This document shows positions 20,948 through 28,950 of a stretch of 64,000 nt of DNA, one piece after another. The stretch comes from Trissonchulus latispiculum (lineage: Eukaryota > Nematoda > Enoplea > Enoplida > Ironidae), in contig JASAND010006846.1 of the NCBI GenBank assembly GCA_030248195.1, positions 1 through 64,000 of the forward strand, read 5' to 3'. Every line of letters starts with the position of its first letter. Position 1 is the stretch's first letter. Below the pieces are notes generated by a model. That model saw only the letters and a program-made list of their open reading frames with translations. It searched no databases and was not told the origin of the DNA. The translations under genes and the position numbers were made by a program.

Positions 20948-22423
20948 ATAAAAAAATATAAATGGGATTTAGATAAACTTAATCATTGGTCGGATATTAT
21001 CCTAAACGAGATAAAACTTAAACTTGTGGGACTTAATTATAATAGTAACGTAACCAGCTCTACATTTATCCAGGACTTTATTTGTAGCATCAAGTCATTG
21101 CATCGTCAGTATGTGTTTTGTCCTGTGGATAAAGCTAATCAAAATATTGCTGTTGTTTGTAAAAATTATTATATCCAGGTCGTACTCAAGGAATTAGGCA
21201 TTCTCGATATAAATAACTCTAACACGTATTGTCAGGTTAACTCTCCCCAATCCGATATCATAAACTCAATTCTCAAATACTATAGTTGTAATAATGTTAA
21301 TAGTAATGGATTTAAACAGCTCCCACACATTTATGTTATACCTAAGTTCCATAAAACTCCTACCAAATTTCGTACTATTATTGCTAGCAGAAATGCTGTT
21401 ACTAAACCTTTATCTGTTTTGATTGATAAAGCTTTAACATTGGTTAAACAAAGCAGGAAAAGATATGGTAAACTAATAAAAAGTATTTACAATTGTAATC
21501 CGTATTGGATTATAGATAATAATGAACCTATCTTAAATTCTATTAAGAAAATCAACATGTCTAACTCAGCTAATACTATAAATACTTATGACTTTACTAC
21601 ACTTTATACTAATCTTAGACATGACACTATTATAAATGCGTTAGATAAATTGTTATATAATACTATGCGTAATCCTATGCACTTAACATATTTAGGAATG
21701 CGTTGGGGCTATGACCGTAATCCAGCTAATACAATAACCTACCCTACACTTATAAATCACATAAAATTCCTTCTAGATAATCTATATTTTACATGTGGTA
21801 ATCTTATTTTTAAACAGACAATAGGAATACCTATGGGAAGTAACTCTGCTCCCAACATAGCTAACTTAGTTTTACATCAAATGGAGTATAGTTATATATG
21901 CAATAACCGTAATAACGATAATAATAAATGTCTTGAAGTGGTAGGTAGATATATTGATGACATGACACTTATTAATGATAACAATTATTTTGATATAATA
22001 AAACATAATATGTACTCTCCGGAACTTGAATTAAATAAAGTTAATACCTCTAACCAGCAAGCAGACGTATTAGACCTAAGTATTTGCATCTCTGGTAATA
22101 AATTTATAACTAAACTATATGATAAACGTGACGATTTTCCCTTCAATATCAATAGATTTTCTATGAATGGTAGTAATATCAGCAAAAACATTATTTGTAA
22201 TACTGTCATGTGTCAAGTCGCCCGATTTGTCAAAATCTGTGATCTACTGGATGACTTTATTGCTGGTCTTGATAAGCTTAAGAATATGTTAGTGCTAAGA
22301 GGATACTCCAAAAAATTTTGCAAGTACATTCTTAGATGCAGTATTGTTTCTAATACTGATATCAAGGATAAATATGGCTCCACCCCAGACGTTGTACATA
22401 AACTATATAAAAGCATTTCTTGA
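20948..22423 (+). CDS. Reverse transcriptase, Penelope-like or related, 5' truncated
   Basis: An open frame of 491 residues with no start codon of its own. Fingers/palm motifs occur in order: FCPVDKANQNIAVVCK near the N-terminus, LPHIYVIPKFHKTPTKFR, the motif A-like region TYDFTTLYTNLRHD, motif B IGIPMGSNSAPN (about 21830) and the catalytic YIDD (about 21953). After it come a QADVLDLSI motif and a KLYDKRDDFPF motif. This layout is that of Penelope-like or closely related RTs common in invertebrate genomes. Coding sequence continues upstream in another frame at about 20862-20947 (PKYRFTKSYCNEDIYSS), separated by a frameshift at an A-rich run. No GIY-YIG endonuclease follows. The element is not functional as it stands. 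Confidence 0.8.
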   Translation: MKKYKWDLDKLNHWSDIILNEIKLKLVGLNYNSNVTSSTFIQDFICSIKSLHRQYVFCPVDKANQNIAVVCKNYYIQVVLKELGILDINNSNTYCQVNSPQSDIINSILKYYSCNNVNSNGFKQLPHIYVIPKFHKTPTKFRTIIASRNAVTKPLSVLIDKALTLVKQSRKRYGKLIKSIYNCNPYWIIDNNEPILNSIKKINMSNSANTINTYDFTTLYTNLRHDTIINALDKLLYNTMRNPMHLTYLGMRWGYDRNPANTITYPTLINHIKFLLDNLYFTCGNLIFKQTIGIPMGSNSAPNIANLVLHQMEYSYICNNRNNDNNKCLEVVGRYIDDMTLINDNNYFDIIKHNMYSPELELNKVNTSNQQADVLDLSICISGNKFITKLYDKRDDFPFNINRFSMNGSNISKNIICNTVMCQVARFVKICDLLDDFIAGLDKLKNMLVLRGYSKKFCKYILRCSIVSNTDIKDKYGSTPDVVHKLYKSIS

Positions 22424-22903
22424 AATTTAGTATGTTTTGTTTTCTTCTTGTTGTTGTATACTGTTATGGTTATTGCTATTGTTATTGTTATTATTTATGC
22501 TTTTCTTATTGCAGGTAACTCGGGCGTATGCCCACTGTAACTTGGCCTTTGGCCACTGTAACTTGGGCTTTGCCCACTGTAACTTTCGGGCTTTACTCGC
22601 CCAGCAATTTTTCTATTTTTATGCTTTTTAGGGAATTTCCCTGTAACATAGGGCACATCGCCCAATACAATGTCTCTTTAAATTTACGGTCCATCGTACC
22701 TTTTATTCTTAATTCTCCTCTTGCTTATGCTATAAAACTGTCAATTCTTAAATCGTACATATTTAGCAAGAGATAATTCTACGAATGTATGATTGGTAGG
22801 ATTAGACTCATATGACTCTGGTTCCTACGTATGTAGGAGCTGGCCCAACCAGTACATATTCCCATTTGATATAATTATATAAACCAAAAAGTACTGGATC
22901 TCT
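22424..22903 (+). other. 3' non-coding part of the RT element
   Basis: Contains CCACTGTAACTTGGnCTTTG-like repeats three times near 22530-22585 and a short inverted pair, CCAGTAC (about 22848) and GTACTGG (22891-22897). It leads into the hammerhead-like fold. Confidence 0.5.
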
Positions 22904-23025
22904 CTGATGATGAGCATATGGGTCCTAATCCCGCCCTGGTCTATTTTTGTAGACCACATTCAAATTTTCACACTTTCAATTGGTCAGGGCCTGAGGGATT
23001 AGGGCCGAAAGACTTTGACCAATTG
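22904..23025 (+). ncRNA. Hammerhead-ribozyme-like motif with expanded stem II
   Basis: CTGATGA at 22904-22910 and GAAA at 23007-23010 flank a 12-pair stem, GGTCCTAATCCC (22921-22932) with GGGATTAGGGCC (22995-23006; one G-T pair). A further GCCCTG/CAGGGC helix and a GGTCTA/TAGACC hairpin lie inside. CAATTGGTCA (22977-22986) also pairs perfectly with TGACCAATTG (23016-23025). CTGATGA...GAAA is the hammerhead core that Penelope-like elements are known to carry. The 10 bases between CTGATGA and the stem, and the lack of a clear stem III, do not fit the classic form, so activity is doubtful. Confidence 0.4.
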
Positions 23026-23465
23026 TTAAGTTTTCATCGTCACTAAAATCCCAGATGTGCATTAGGCACTTAGATTGTATATGTCTGTAATGTTTGAGCT
23101 GTATCAAAATTCTTTTAGTTCATAAAATGCTTATAAAATTCACTTTTCACTTGAATTACTTTTCAACTTTGAAGTTATTTTAAGGATGTTTATTTTTCAT
23201 TTTTGAAAATTTTTAAATTGTATGATATTTTACTTAATGGTATTGTTACATCACATCGCATTACATAAGATAGCACTTTCTGTTTTACTTATTTTTCACC
23301 AGGAGTATGCACTTGTTTTGGCAAATTAAATTATGCTCAAGTATGTATACGATTGCATCGGGTGTTTCTGGATTCTATGAGACTCAGCTAAGTTCTTAAT
23401 TGTTGTATTTTCCCTATGTTTATTCCCTCACTATGTATCCCTGTAACTTTGCTAACTTCGTTCTA

Positions 23466-23746
23466 TTTTAACTGGAAAAGCTTACCTATAGGGTTTTGGC
23501 ATGTAGAATTCAAATATGAGCTTAGTTTTCATGTAATAGCTGAGCACCAACCTGTGCGTGACCAGAACCACGGCTGACCCTAGCTGAAATTTGAAAATTG
23601 CTTATTCTTAACGGGGAAAACTTATCTAGGGGGTTTTCGATCATGTAGAATTCAAGTAGTGCAGTTTTTTCTCTGCAACCTGAGCTCAGCTTTGTACGTG
23701 GCTAATAATTTGTGATGAAAATGCAAAGTCTGTTTATTTGAGGTTA
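23466..23746 (+). repeat. Left terminal inverted repeat of the Polinton (inner part)
   Basis: It matches the reverse complement of 43153-43436 at roughly 85-90%, including the inner border GGCTAAnAATTTGTGATGAAAA followed by TGTTTATTT. It contains nearly two of the ~150-bp tandem units. Confidence 0.85.
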
Positions 23747-23881
23747 GTTGTTCGTATTTTATGAAAAGAGAATTTAAAATTCTCCTGCCAGTATAACTGG
23801 CATCTTTATTTCGAACAGTATACAGCAGGGTTTACAAGTGACTACATATTATACAAGGTAAGTCAGATATGCAGCATAAAT

Positions 23882-24160
23882 TTAATGATTGCAGTCATAA
23901 TGATTCCATGGAACAATGAGCCATTCGGGTACCGTCCATCGTTTACAGGGATAGTTTCCCAACCATTCCGTAAAGTCCGTAAATTCCGTAAATCGAACGT
24001 CACAGTCCAGAGGCCCCAGCTCACATGCAATGTCAATCCGGACGGTTTCCATAGATTCGAACATTTCCTGACCTTGTAGTTGAAGTTTCCTTAGACGTGA
24101 GTAAACCTTCCAGGTAACGCCCCTCTGTAATGGCTGATCTGGTCCAGACAAGGTCATCAT
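23882..24160 (-). CDS. Unknown Polinton ORF (92 aa)
   Basis: The leftmost minus-strand open frame in the element, next to the terminal repeat. It includes WKVYSRLRKLQLQGQEMFES and a Trp-rich end (WLIVPWNHYD). I do not recognise it. Position and strand suggest the last gene of the array, possibly broken. Confidence 0.4.
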   Translation of the reverse strand: MMTLSGPDQPLQRGVTWKVYSRLRKLQLQGQEMFESMETVRIDIACELGPLDCDVRFTEFTDFTEWLGNYPCKRWTVPEWLIVPWNHYDCNH

Positions 24161-24233
24161 GAGGTCGTGCTGTCTTTCCGTAGTGCCTCTCGAAATAAAA
24201 TCGAGGCATTGGCTCCGTGTCGATTTATTGTTG

Positions 24234-24449
24234 CTATAATGTCCATATTTCTATCATGGTCAGGGGTCCGACGCCTAAGATCCTCAGCCACGTTGGAGAA
24301 AATAATCCCACTTCCAATAGATAATCTAATACAGGCCCAGCCTTCATGTCGTTACAAAATAATACTAAATTGTCGTTAACAAGATCCATAATTCCTAAAA
24401 CAAAAATGAAAGAGATTATTGTAAGCATCATTAAATTTTTCAATGCCAA
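24234..24449 (-). CDS. Unknown Polinton ORF with hydrophobic N-terminus (71 aa)
   Basis: The first 25 residues (LMMLTIISFIFVLGIMDLV) could form a membrane segment or signal anchor; the rest is mixed. It could equally be a chance frame. Family not recognised. Confidence 0.25.
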   Translation of the reverse strand: MALKNLMMLTIISFIFVLGIMDLVNDNLVLFCNDMKAGPVLDYLLEVGLFSPTWLRILGVGPLTMIEIWTL

Positions 24450-24516
24450 GTACCAAGTACTAAGCGGAACCTCCGAAGAGGTTTGATGTTTCCATCAGTT
24501 AGCCTTCATCCGCAGT

Positions 24517-24750
24517 TCAATCAAATTCATCCGCAGAATCCGCAGCTTCCTGTTCAGGAACGTAAAACAGAAAGAACTCAATTGCAGCTTTCTTATGAAG
24601 AATGTGGCTTACAGTCTGTTTGGGAAAGTCCCGCACATCAGTCAGTCCAATGGGCACCAATGTTCCAGTTCCGTTGTTGACAATCATAGAGACTTTGCTT
24701 TTGCTTCTCAAGAGATTGCTTATCCGAGTGATCCAGATTGCGCTGTCCAT
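24517..24750 (-). CDS. Unknown Polinton ORF (77 aa)
   Basis: Contains SKVSMIVNNGTGTLVPIGLT and ends acidic (EQEAADSADEFD). No domain recognised. It may be a fragment of one gene with its neighbours, which lie in other frames. Confidence 0.35.
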   Translation of the reverse strand: MDSAIWITRISNLLRSKSKVSMIVNNGTGTLVPIGLTDVRDFPKQTVSHILHKKAAIEFFLFYVPEQEAADSADEFD

Positions 24751-24919
24751 TGGGACACGTCGTCAATCTGAATCTATTTCAACCCAAAGTTAGACTCCTG
24801 GTGTTCATATGGTTCAATCATTTTAGTAGCTTTATGTGCGTTTATTCAATGTCTGAATACTTTTATATTAAAAATACCAATTCCTTTTATTAATTTCGTT
24901 GTTCCTCTAATTAAGCTAC

Positions 24920-25210
24920 TTATGATTTGATGTGAATGGCCGTTAGATGAAGTTGTTGACGGCCTTGAAACCCTGACGACTGAAACAGTCCTGTGTTGGT
25001 CACCCAGTCCGTGTACAGGATATGAGAGCAGGAATCTGATATCACTAGAAACATCAGGCTTTCTTCAGACCAATCCGGGAAGTGAGCCTCCAGAAAGCGC
25101 TTCACATTAGATCCATCAACCAAATCATTTTCTATGGCACCGATGGTTGCTTTCACACATCGCATTCGGTTTGGATCGGCAGCGTAATCTTTGCTTATTT
25201 CAAATTCCAT
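24920..25210 (-). CDS. Unknown Polinton ORF (96 aa)
   Basis: Starts MEFEISKDYAADPNRMRCVK with a regular ATG. Balanced composition and a conserved-looking FLEAHFPDWSEESLMFLVIS stretch suggest real coding. Not recognised. Confidence 0.45.
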   Translation of the reverse strand: MEFEISKDYAADPNRMRCVKATIGAIENDLVDGSNVKRFLEAHFPDWSEESLMFLVISDSCSHILYTDWVTNTGLFQSSGFQGRQQLHLTAIHIKS

Positions 25211-25496
25211 CTTTCCAAGTCTTAATTTTGTTTATTTACATTGAAATCATCGTCTTTCTTTTATTAATTTCCTGAATTCCAACGAATTTTATAGCCTTTA
25301 GGCAAATAGCCAGTCAGGCGGATATTTTTTATTTACAATTTTAATATTTTATGCAATTCTTTTCTCTTTTCATTTTTCATTTTCTACGATTCTTTTCTCT
25401 TTTCATTTTTGTTTTTCATTTTTATTCATTTATTACAACAAGTACACTACACTACTACAATACAATTCAGTTTATTCTACTACAGTACAATTCAGT

Positions 25497-26033
25497 TTAT
25501 TCATTAACGTTTAAAAATGTTTCCTTCAGTTGTTCCTGTTTCCTAAAAATGTTGTGAGTTTCACAGCAGGGGACACCTTCCACGCATGGCATGTTGGGAA
25601 AAGCTGGGTAGTCCAGATGATAACCGGCATCGTACAATCCAACCTTCAGTTCAGCCAGTGAAAAGGCCTGCACCAGCAATTTGTGCTGGGCAGTCCCTAT
25701 AGTGATCACACCCTTTGCCCCTTTCTGTTGAATGATCTCACGAACCCTGGCCAGGACCTCCATTTTCGTTGCCAGCTGTGGTGACTCCATCCAGTTTAGC
25801 CCGTTCATTGATCTGGCCCGATAAAATGAAGCCTTCCGCTTTTCAGTCAATGAGTTGAATGCCACTAGAGCCCGGGTCCTATAGGTTTTTTCATATGTAC
25901 CACCATCAGGGAACAGCACCAGGACCGATACCTCCATCACTACCTCCCACATTTCATGAATTCCATCAGAAACAATCGTCACAAAGGCAACAGTAAAACT
26001 AGCCATAACAAACCAATTCAGAGACAATAGCAA
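25497..26033 (-). CDS. Unknown protein shared with the 55-kb element
   Basis: A 178-codon frame; a likely start is the ATG at residue 10 (MASFTVAFVT). Residues from FYRARSMNGLNWMESP onward align without gaps to the ORF at 56003-56347 for about 57 positions. Shared features include F-Y-x-x-R, the tryptophan, x-IT-x-G and QAF, then a C-terminal His/Cys-containing part (VPCCETHNIFRKQ here). The N-terminal third has DGIHEMWEVVMEVSVLVLFP, a beta-rich look. The C-terminal Cys/His cluster might bind metal. The family is not known to me. This is the least damaged larger ORF in the element. Confidence 0.6.
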   Translation of the reverse strand: MLLSLNWFVMASFTVAFVTIVSDGIHEMWEVVMEVSVLVLFPDGGTYEKTYRTRALVAFNSLTEKRKASFYRARSMNGLNWMESPQLATKMEVLARVREIIQQKGAKGVITIGTAQHKLLVQAFSLAELKVGLYDAGYHLDYPAFPNMPCVEGVPCCETHNIFRKQEQLKETFLNVNE

Positions 26034-26128
26034 TTCAAAATGAAAATTTTAAACGTTTATGCCCTCATTTGAGTTTTTAAAATACACCTGCCGTTTTACA
26101 CCTGCTGTTTTGCACCTGCCCTTAAAGC

Positions 26129-26263
26129 TTAAATTTCAATTGAACTTAAATGAGGGAGCAAGTCATACATGCTGACGTAATTATAACTAGTGTCCATGAC
26201 CTCTACCTCAGAAGCCATAGTGTTCATGACAGCTACCTCAGTAGCCTTTGGACTAGTGTCCAT
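26129..26263 (-). CDS. Small ORF directly after the exonuclease (44 aa)
   Basis: Its ATG follows the exonuclease stop immediately (TAAATG). The sequence has an imperfect internal repeat (MDTSPKATEVAV, then MNTMASEVEVMDTS), and the DNA shows matching repeats of about 45 bp. The composition is acidic. It may be coding or simply a short repeat downstream of the gene. Confidence 0.3.
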   Translation of the reverse strand: MDTSPKATEVAVMNTMASEVEVMDTSYNYVSMYDLLPHLSSIEI

Positions 26264-26943
26264 TTATACTTGACCACTGTCCACTTTGGTCTGGTCACTA
26301 TGTACCTCATCCAATTTTGATTTCAAATTTAGCCAATCATGTTCGTTAAAATGAACAGGAGCTACCAGTAACTCCTTTACTCTAGGAGCATATACAGCTA
26401 AATGAGTAAAGCTGATGCCAGTAATTGCCATTTGGTCGAGAACTTGTGCGTAGTAGTTATGTTCCTTGCGTAAAACGTACTGACCATTCACTACCTTTAA
26501 GTAAAAGCTACTTCCCCGCTCTAGTCTGATTTGTGTAATTGAACGAGGGATAGGGTTGGTATCGTAGAAACACTCAACCTCTAGCAACCATGGTTTGGTG
26601 CTAGAATCAAACTTGTTGACAACAACTCCATCTGGAGAAGCACCTAAATAATAAATTCAGGAACGTAGAGACCTACGTCATAAATACGAATATCCACATT
26701 GTACTTCTCTTGCATAAATTTTATGTAAGCTCGTTTCGCATTTATCTCTTCTTTAATGCCAACCAAACAAGCTGCTGGCATTTTAGAGGTCTGAAACTCT
26801 AGGTTCCCTTTCCTACGAGCGATTCGACCAAACTGAGAAGCCGTTAATTGATTCATTCTCATTTCCCACCAAAAAGGATTTTCACGCTGACCTAGAGTAC
26901 ATATTGCTATTTGGTTATCAATTAATGATTTCATTTGCACCAT
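26264..26943 (-). pseudogene. YqaJ/lambda-type exonuclease, frameshifted
   Basis: Two overlapping-order frames (26943-26644, then 26587-26264, open in frame from about 26650) make one protein of about 225 residues. The N-part has WWEMRMNQLTASQFGRIARR, typical of YqaJ-type viral recombinase nucleases. The second frame has ASPDGVVV (catalytic Asp), LLEVECFY (the E-x-K position, here E-V-E) and YYAQVLDQMAITG (the conserved Gln helix). A one-base frameshift lies near 26643. The family degrades double-stranded DNA 5' to 3' for recombination. Loss of the lysine and the frameshift point to an inactive copy. This gene occurs in some Polintons and many viruses. Confidence 0.8.
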
Positions 26944-26973
26944 AAAGGTTGGATATTTTTCATTTTCTTGCAG

Positions 26974-27195
26974 CTATTCTTTTCTGCATTTGCAGTTTTT
27001 TCTTTTCTGCATTTTTTCCTGCTGCTTTATTTTTCTGCTTTTTGCTTTTTTTGCAGTTTTTCTTTTTTGCTTTTTTCTGCAGTTATTTTCTTTCTGCATA
27101 TGCAGTTTTTCTTTTCTGCTTTTTTTCTGCAGTTTTTCTTTTCTGATTTTTCTGAATGCTTCCTTGTTTTCTGCATTCACTTTTTCTATATACAA
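26974..27195 (-). CDS. Lys/Arg-rich low-complexity ORF (73 aa)
   Basis: The plus strand is a run of TTTTCTTTTCTGCAG-like words; the minus strand reads as repeats of KxxKKxxRKEKL. It lies between the exonuclease and the NADAR gene. It could be a very basic DNA-binding protein, or merely a purine-rich tract that happens to be open. Codon composition is entirely set by the repeat. Confidence 0.25.
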   Translation of the reverse strand: MYIEKVNAENKEAFRKIRKEKLQKKSRKEKLHMQKENNCRKKQKRKTAKKAKSRKIKQQEKMQKRKNCKCRKE

Positions 27196-27273
27196 ATTAT
27201 ATACAAGTTATATTAAAATTATACAATTATATACAGTTACTATATACAAGTTAACAAGGGCAACACAGAACAA

Positions 27274-27741
27274 TTACTTAAGTTCATCACGTATTTTCAA
27301 CAAGTTTTCTCCATGAACGTTGCGTCCTTTCCAGTTTCTTCTGTCTTCGACACCATCTTCATTGATTGCCATTGTTGACACCAGTTTGTCCCGAGCTGCC
27401 CTGTTCTGCCCAAACTTTGCTCTTAGAGCAGCTAGCATCACATCTTCCGCAGCCTTCCGCTATTCAGCTTTATCAATTCCCTTGATGCCTTTAGCCAGTT
27501 CCTTGCACCGACTCGGTGCCCAGCATTCCAGAATCTTCTTGTAAGCATCGCGGTCATTAAAGTACTAAGCCTTCCGAGACTGATAATATTGTTCTACAGT
27601 CTGGTAGAAGCGACCATCGACAATGAAGGGCAGCCGGTAAAAGTTCGAGAATGTTGAGTATCCAGTGAAGAATATGTAGATATCTCCATCCGGTTGTTGA
27701 ATAAACCGTTCATGACAATCAGAGTTCTGCACGATGACACA
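27274..27741 (-). pseudogene. NADAR-domain protein (ADP-ribose-processing N-glycosidase family), two stops
   Basis: Read on the minus strand from about 27741 to a TAA at 27274-27276, the frame gives a NADAR (YbiA/DUF1768) domain. It has CHERFIQQPDGDIYIFFTGY, the FSNFYRLPFIVDG signature, TVEQYYQSRKA with the conserved glutamate, and near the end LRAKFGQN and NWKGRNVHGENLL. Two in-frame TAG codons, at 27565-27567 and 27460-27462, break it. By spacing, the second sits at the conserved tryptophan (TGG to TAG). The family cleaves N-glycosidic bonds of ADP-ribose adducts or riboflavin intermediates; some members remove ADP-ribose from guanine in DNA. Its presence in a virus-like transposon suggests a role in countering ADP-ribosylation. 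This is inference. Confidence 0.78.
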
Positions 27742-27827
27742 AGTTTACTGTAAGACAACTTTACTGTTTACTGTAAGGATTCCTCTTGACTATTGCAACA
27801 TTGCGACTATCTGGTACCTTTTTATTT

Positions 27828-27883
27828 GTTAAAAGTTCGACGAGTTTAGTATATCGTTAAAAGTTCGACGAGTTTAGTATATC
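27828..27883. repeat. 28-bp perfect tandem duplication
   Basis: GTTAAAAGTTCGACGAGTTT followed by AGTATATC occurs at 27828-27855 and again at 27856-27883. The duplication sits at the 3' end of the small conserved gene and supplies its present stop codon. Confidence 0.9.
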
Positions 27884-28079
27884 GTTTCAGTTTTCTTTGC
27901 TGTTGGGGAGTTAGAGGTACTCTACCATTTACCATCTACCATCTACCATTTAGAGCCACTTCAGAGATTGCTTTTATTAAGCTTTTCCTTGCAGTACTAA
28001 GCATCGCCGAAATAACTTTAGGATGCCCTTCGGCGAGCACATGCAAAAAGTGAACGGTAATTTTTACTACTGTCGACAT
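27846..28079 (-). pseudogene. Small conserved Polinton protein next to the ATPase
   Basis: Starts at an ATG (28079) with MSTVVKITVHFLHVLAEGHP and continues through ISEVALNG. It then breaks in a short GGTAGAT repeat and resumes in another frame with GRVPLTPQQQRKLKRYTKLV. The pattern of a helical N-part, an ALN-x-G-x-VPLTP motif and a basic C-terminal helix is one I know from small uncharacterised ORFs beside the ATPase in invertebrate Polintons. Its function is unknown; a DNA- or virion-associated role is plausible. Confidence 0.55.
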
Positions 28080-28107
28080 TATCGTATGAATTGTAAGCAG
28101 TTAGTTT

Positions 28108-28750
28108 CTATTTATTACCTTTAGGTAAATATAAGTAATGTTGTTCACCTGGTAATATACCTTCTTTAACTATAAATCTTGGATTGGTGGTTGGTTTTAA
28201 ATCCATAAGCAGGTAGCCAAAAGGCTTGGACGTAGCTTAGGCAAAAGCGTCTGGTAGAACTTTGGGTTGTTTTGGAAAAAGTTGTTGCCCAAGGCGACTT
28301 ATAATTTGCGCATCTCTAGGATTGGGGGAAATTGCAATATAGTGTGCGTTACGCGTGATAGTTCTTAAATATTTTGATTCCTTATAAAAATTTTGCAACA
28401 CTAAAATTATTGAACAGTTGGCGTGACGATATTTCGTAAATAATGCCGGAAAATCTTTTATCGTTTTCCAGTTCAAACATTGAATCATCAGGAACTATCA
28501 GCGTGTCGCCGTCGTTGTTGGTCACTGTTTCTACCAAATCTGTTGGTATTCCCAGAACCATTTCAATATTAGGTACTTTGCTAAGCAAGTCTTTATAAAG
28601 ACCTTGAAACATAGAGTAGAAGTAGAAGATTTTGTCAAAAGGTTTATTGTGTATCTCAGCTTGATTCTCCAAAAGTTCACTTACAAAGACAGATTTTCCG
28701 CTAAATGTGACACCCAAAACTATCACTGTATAAGGTTGTAAAATCGCCAT
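28108..28750 (-). pseudogene. A32-like DNA-packaging ATPase, frameshift and stop
   Basis: The N-terminal frame (28750-28382) begins MAILQPYTVIVLGVTFSGKS with the Walker A motif GVTFSGKS and continues to the Walker B-like DTLIVPDDSM. The second frame (28488 downward) holds the sensor/arginine-finger part: FTKYRHANCSIILVLQNFYK and RNAHYIAISPNPRDAQIISR. After an in-frame TAA (about 28219) the characteristic tail TSKPFGYLLMDL follows, ending at 28108. A one-base frameshift lies near 28455. FtsK/HerA-type A32 ATPases package DNA into virions; this one belongs to the Polinton morphogenesis module. Confidence 0.85.
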
Positions 28751-28950
28751 AGTGTTTGTTTATTGGTGATATTTCTGCTCTTTTATTTCAATTCAGTCCA
28801 AGTAGGATTGCGTGAGCTATCTATATGACGCATGGCGTCAAATTCTCCAATAACCATGAGTATTACCGCTGTATAAAACGGCTTCTTGAAGTCCAACTTT
28901 ACTTTCAAGTTTCCTTGATGTGTGGGATTATTGTATTCGCAAAAGGCTGT

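Larger units (their letters stand above)
20815..23465 (+). mobile_element. Reverse-transcriptase element inserted in the Polinton terminal repeat
   Basis: This 2651-bp segment splits one terminal repeat unit. The sequence TTTTA at 20810-20814 recurs at 23466-23470, consistent with a 5-bp target duplication. With the insert removed, the unit spacing from 20782 to 23578 becomes about 140 bp, close to the 150-bp period. The element is 5' truncated: coding begins at once, after a small inverted duplication. Downstream of the RT are about 1 kb with repeats of CCACTGTAACTTGG and a hammerhead-like fold. It is probably Penelope-like or a related retroelement. Confidence 0.7.

Noticed and set aside
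22437..22776. Short ORFs after the reverse transcriptase (searched for a GIY-YIG endonuclease)
   Set aside because: No GIY-YIG motif is present and the frames are repeat-driven and hydrophobic.
27320..27544. 74-residue plus-strand ORF
   Set aside because: It is the opposite-strand shadow of the NADAR gene, which has clear family motifs.
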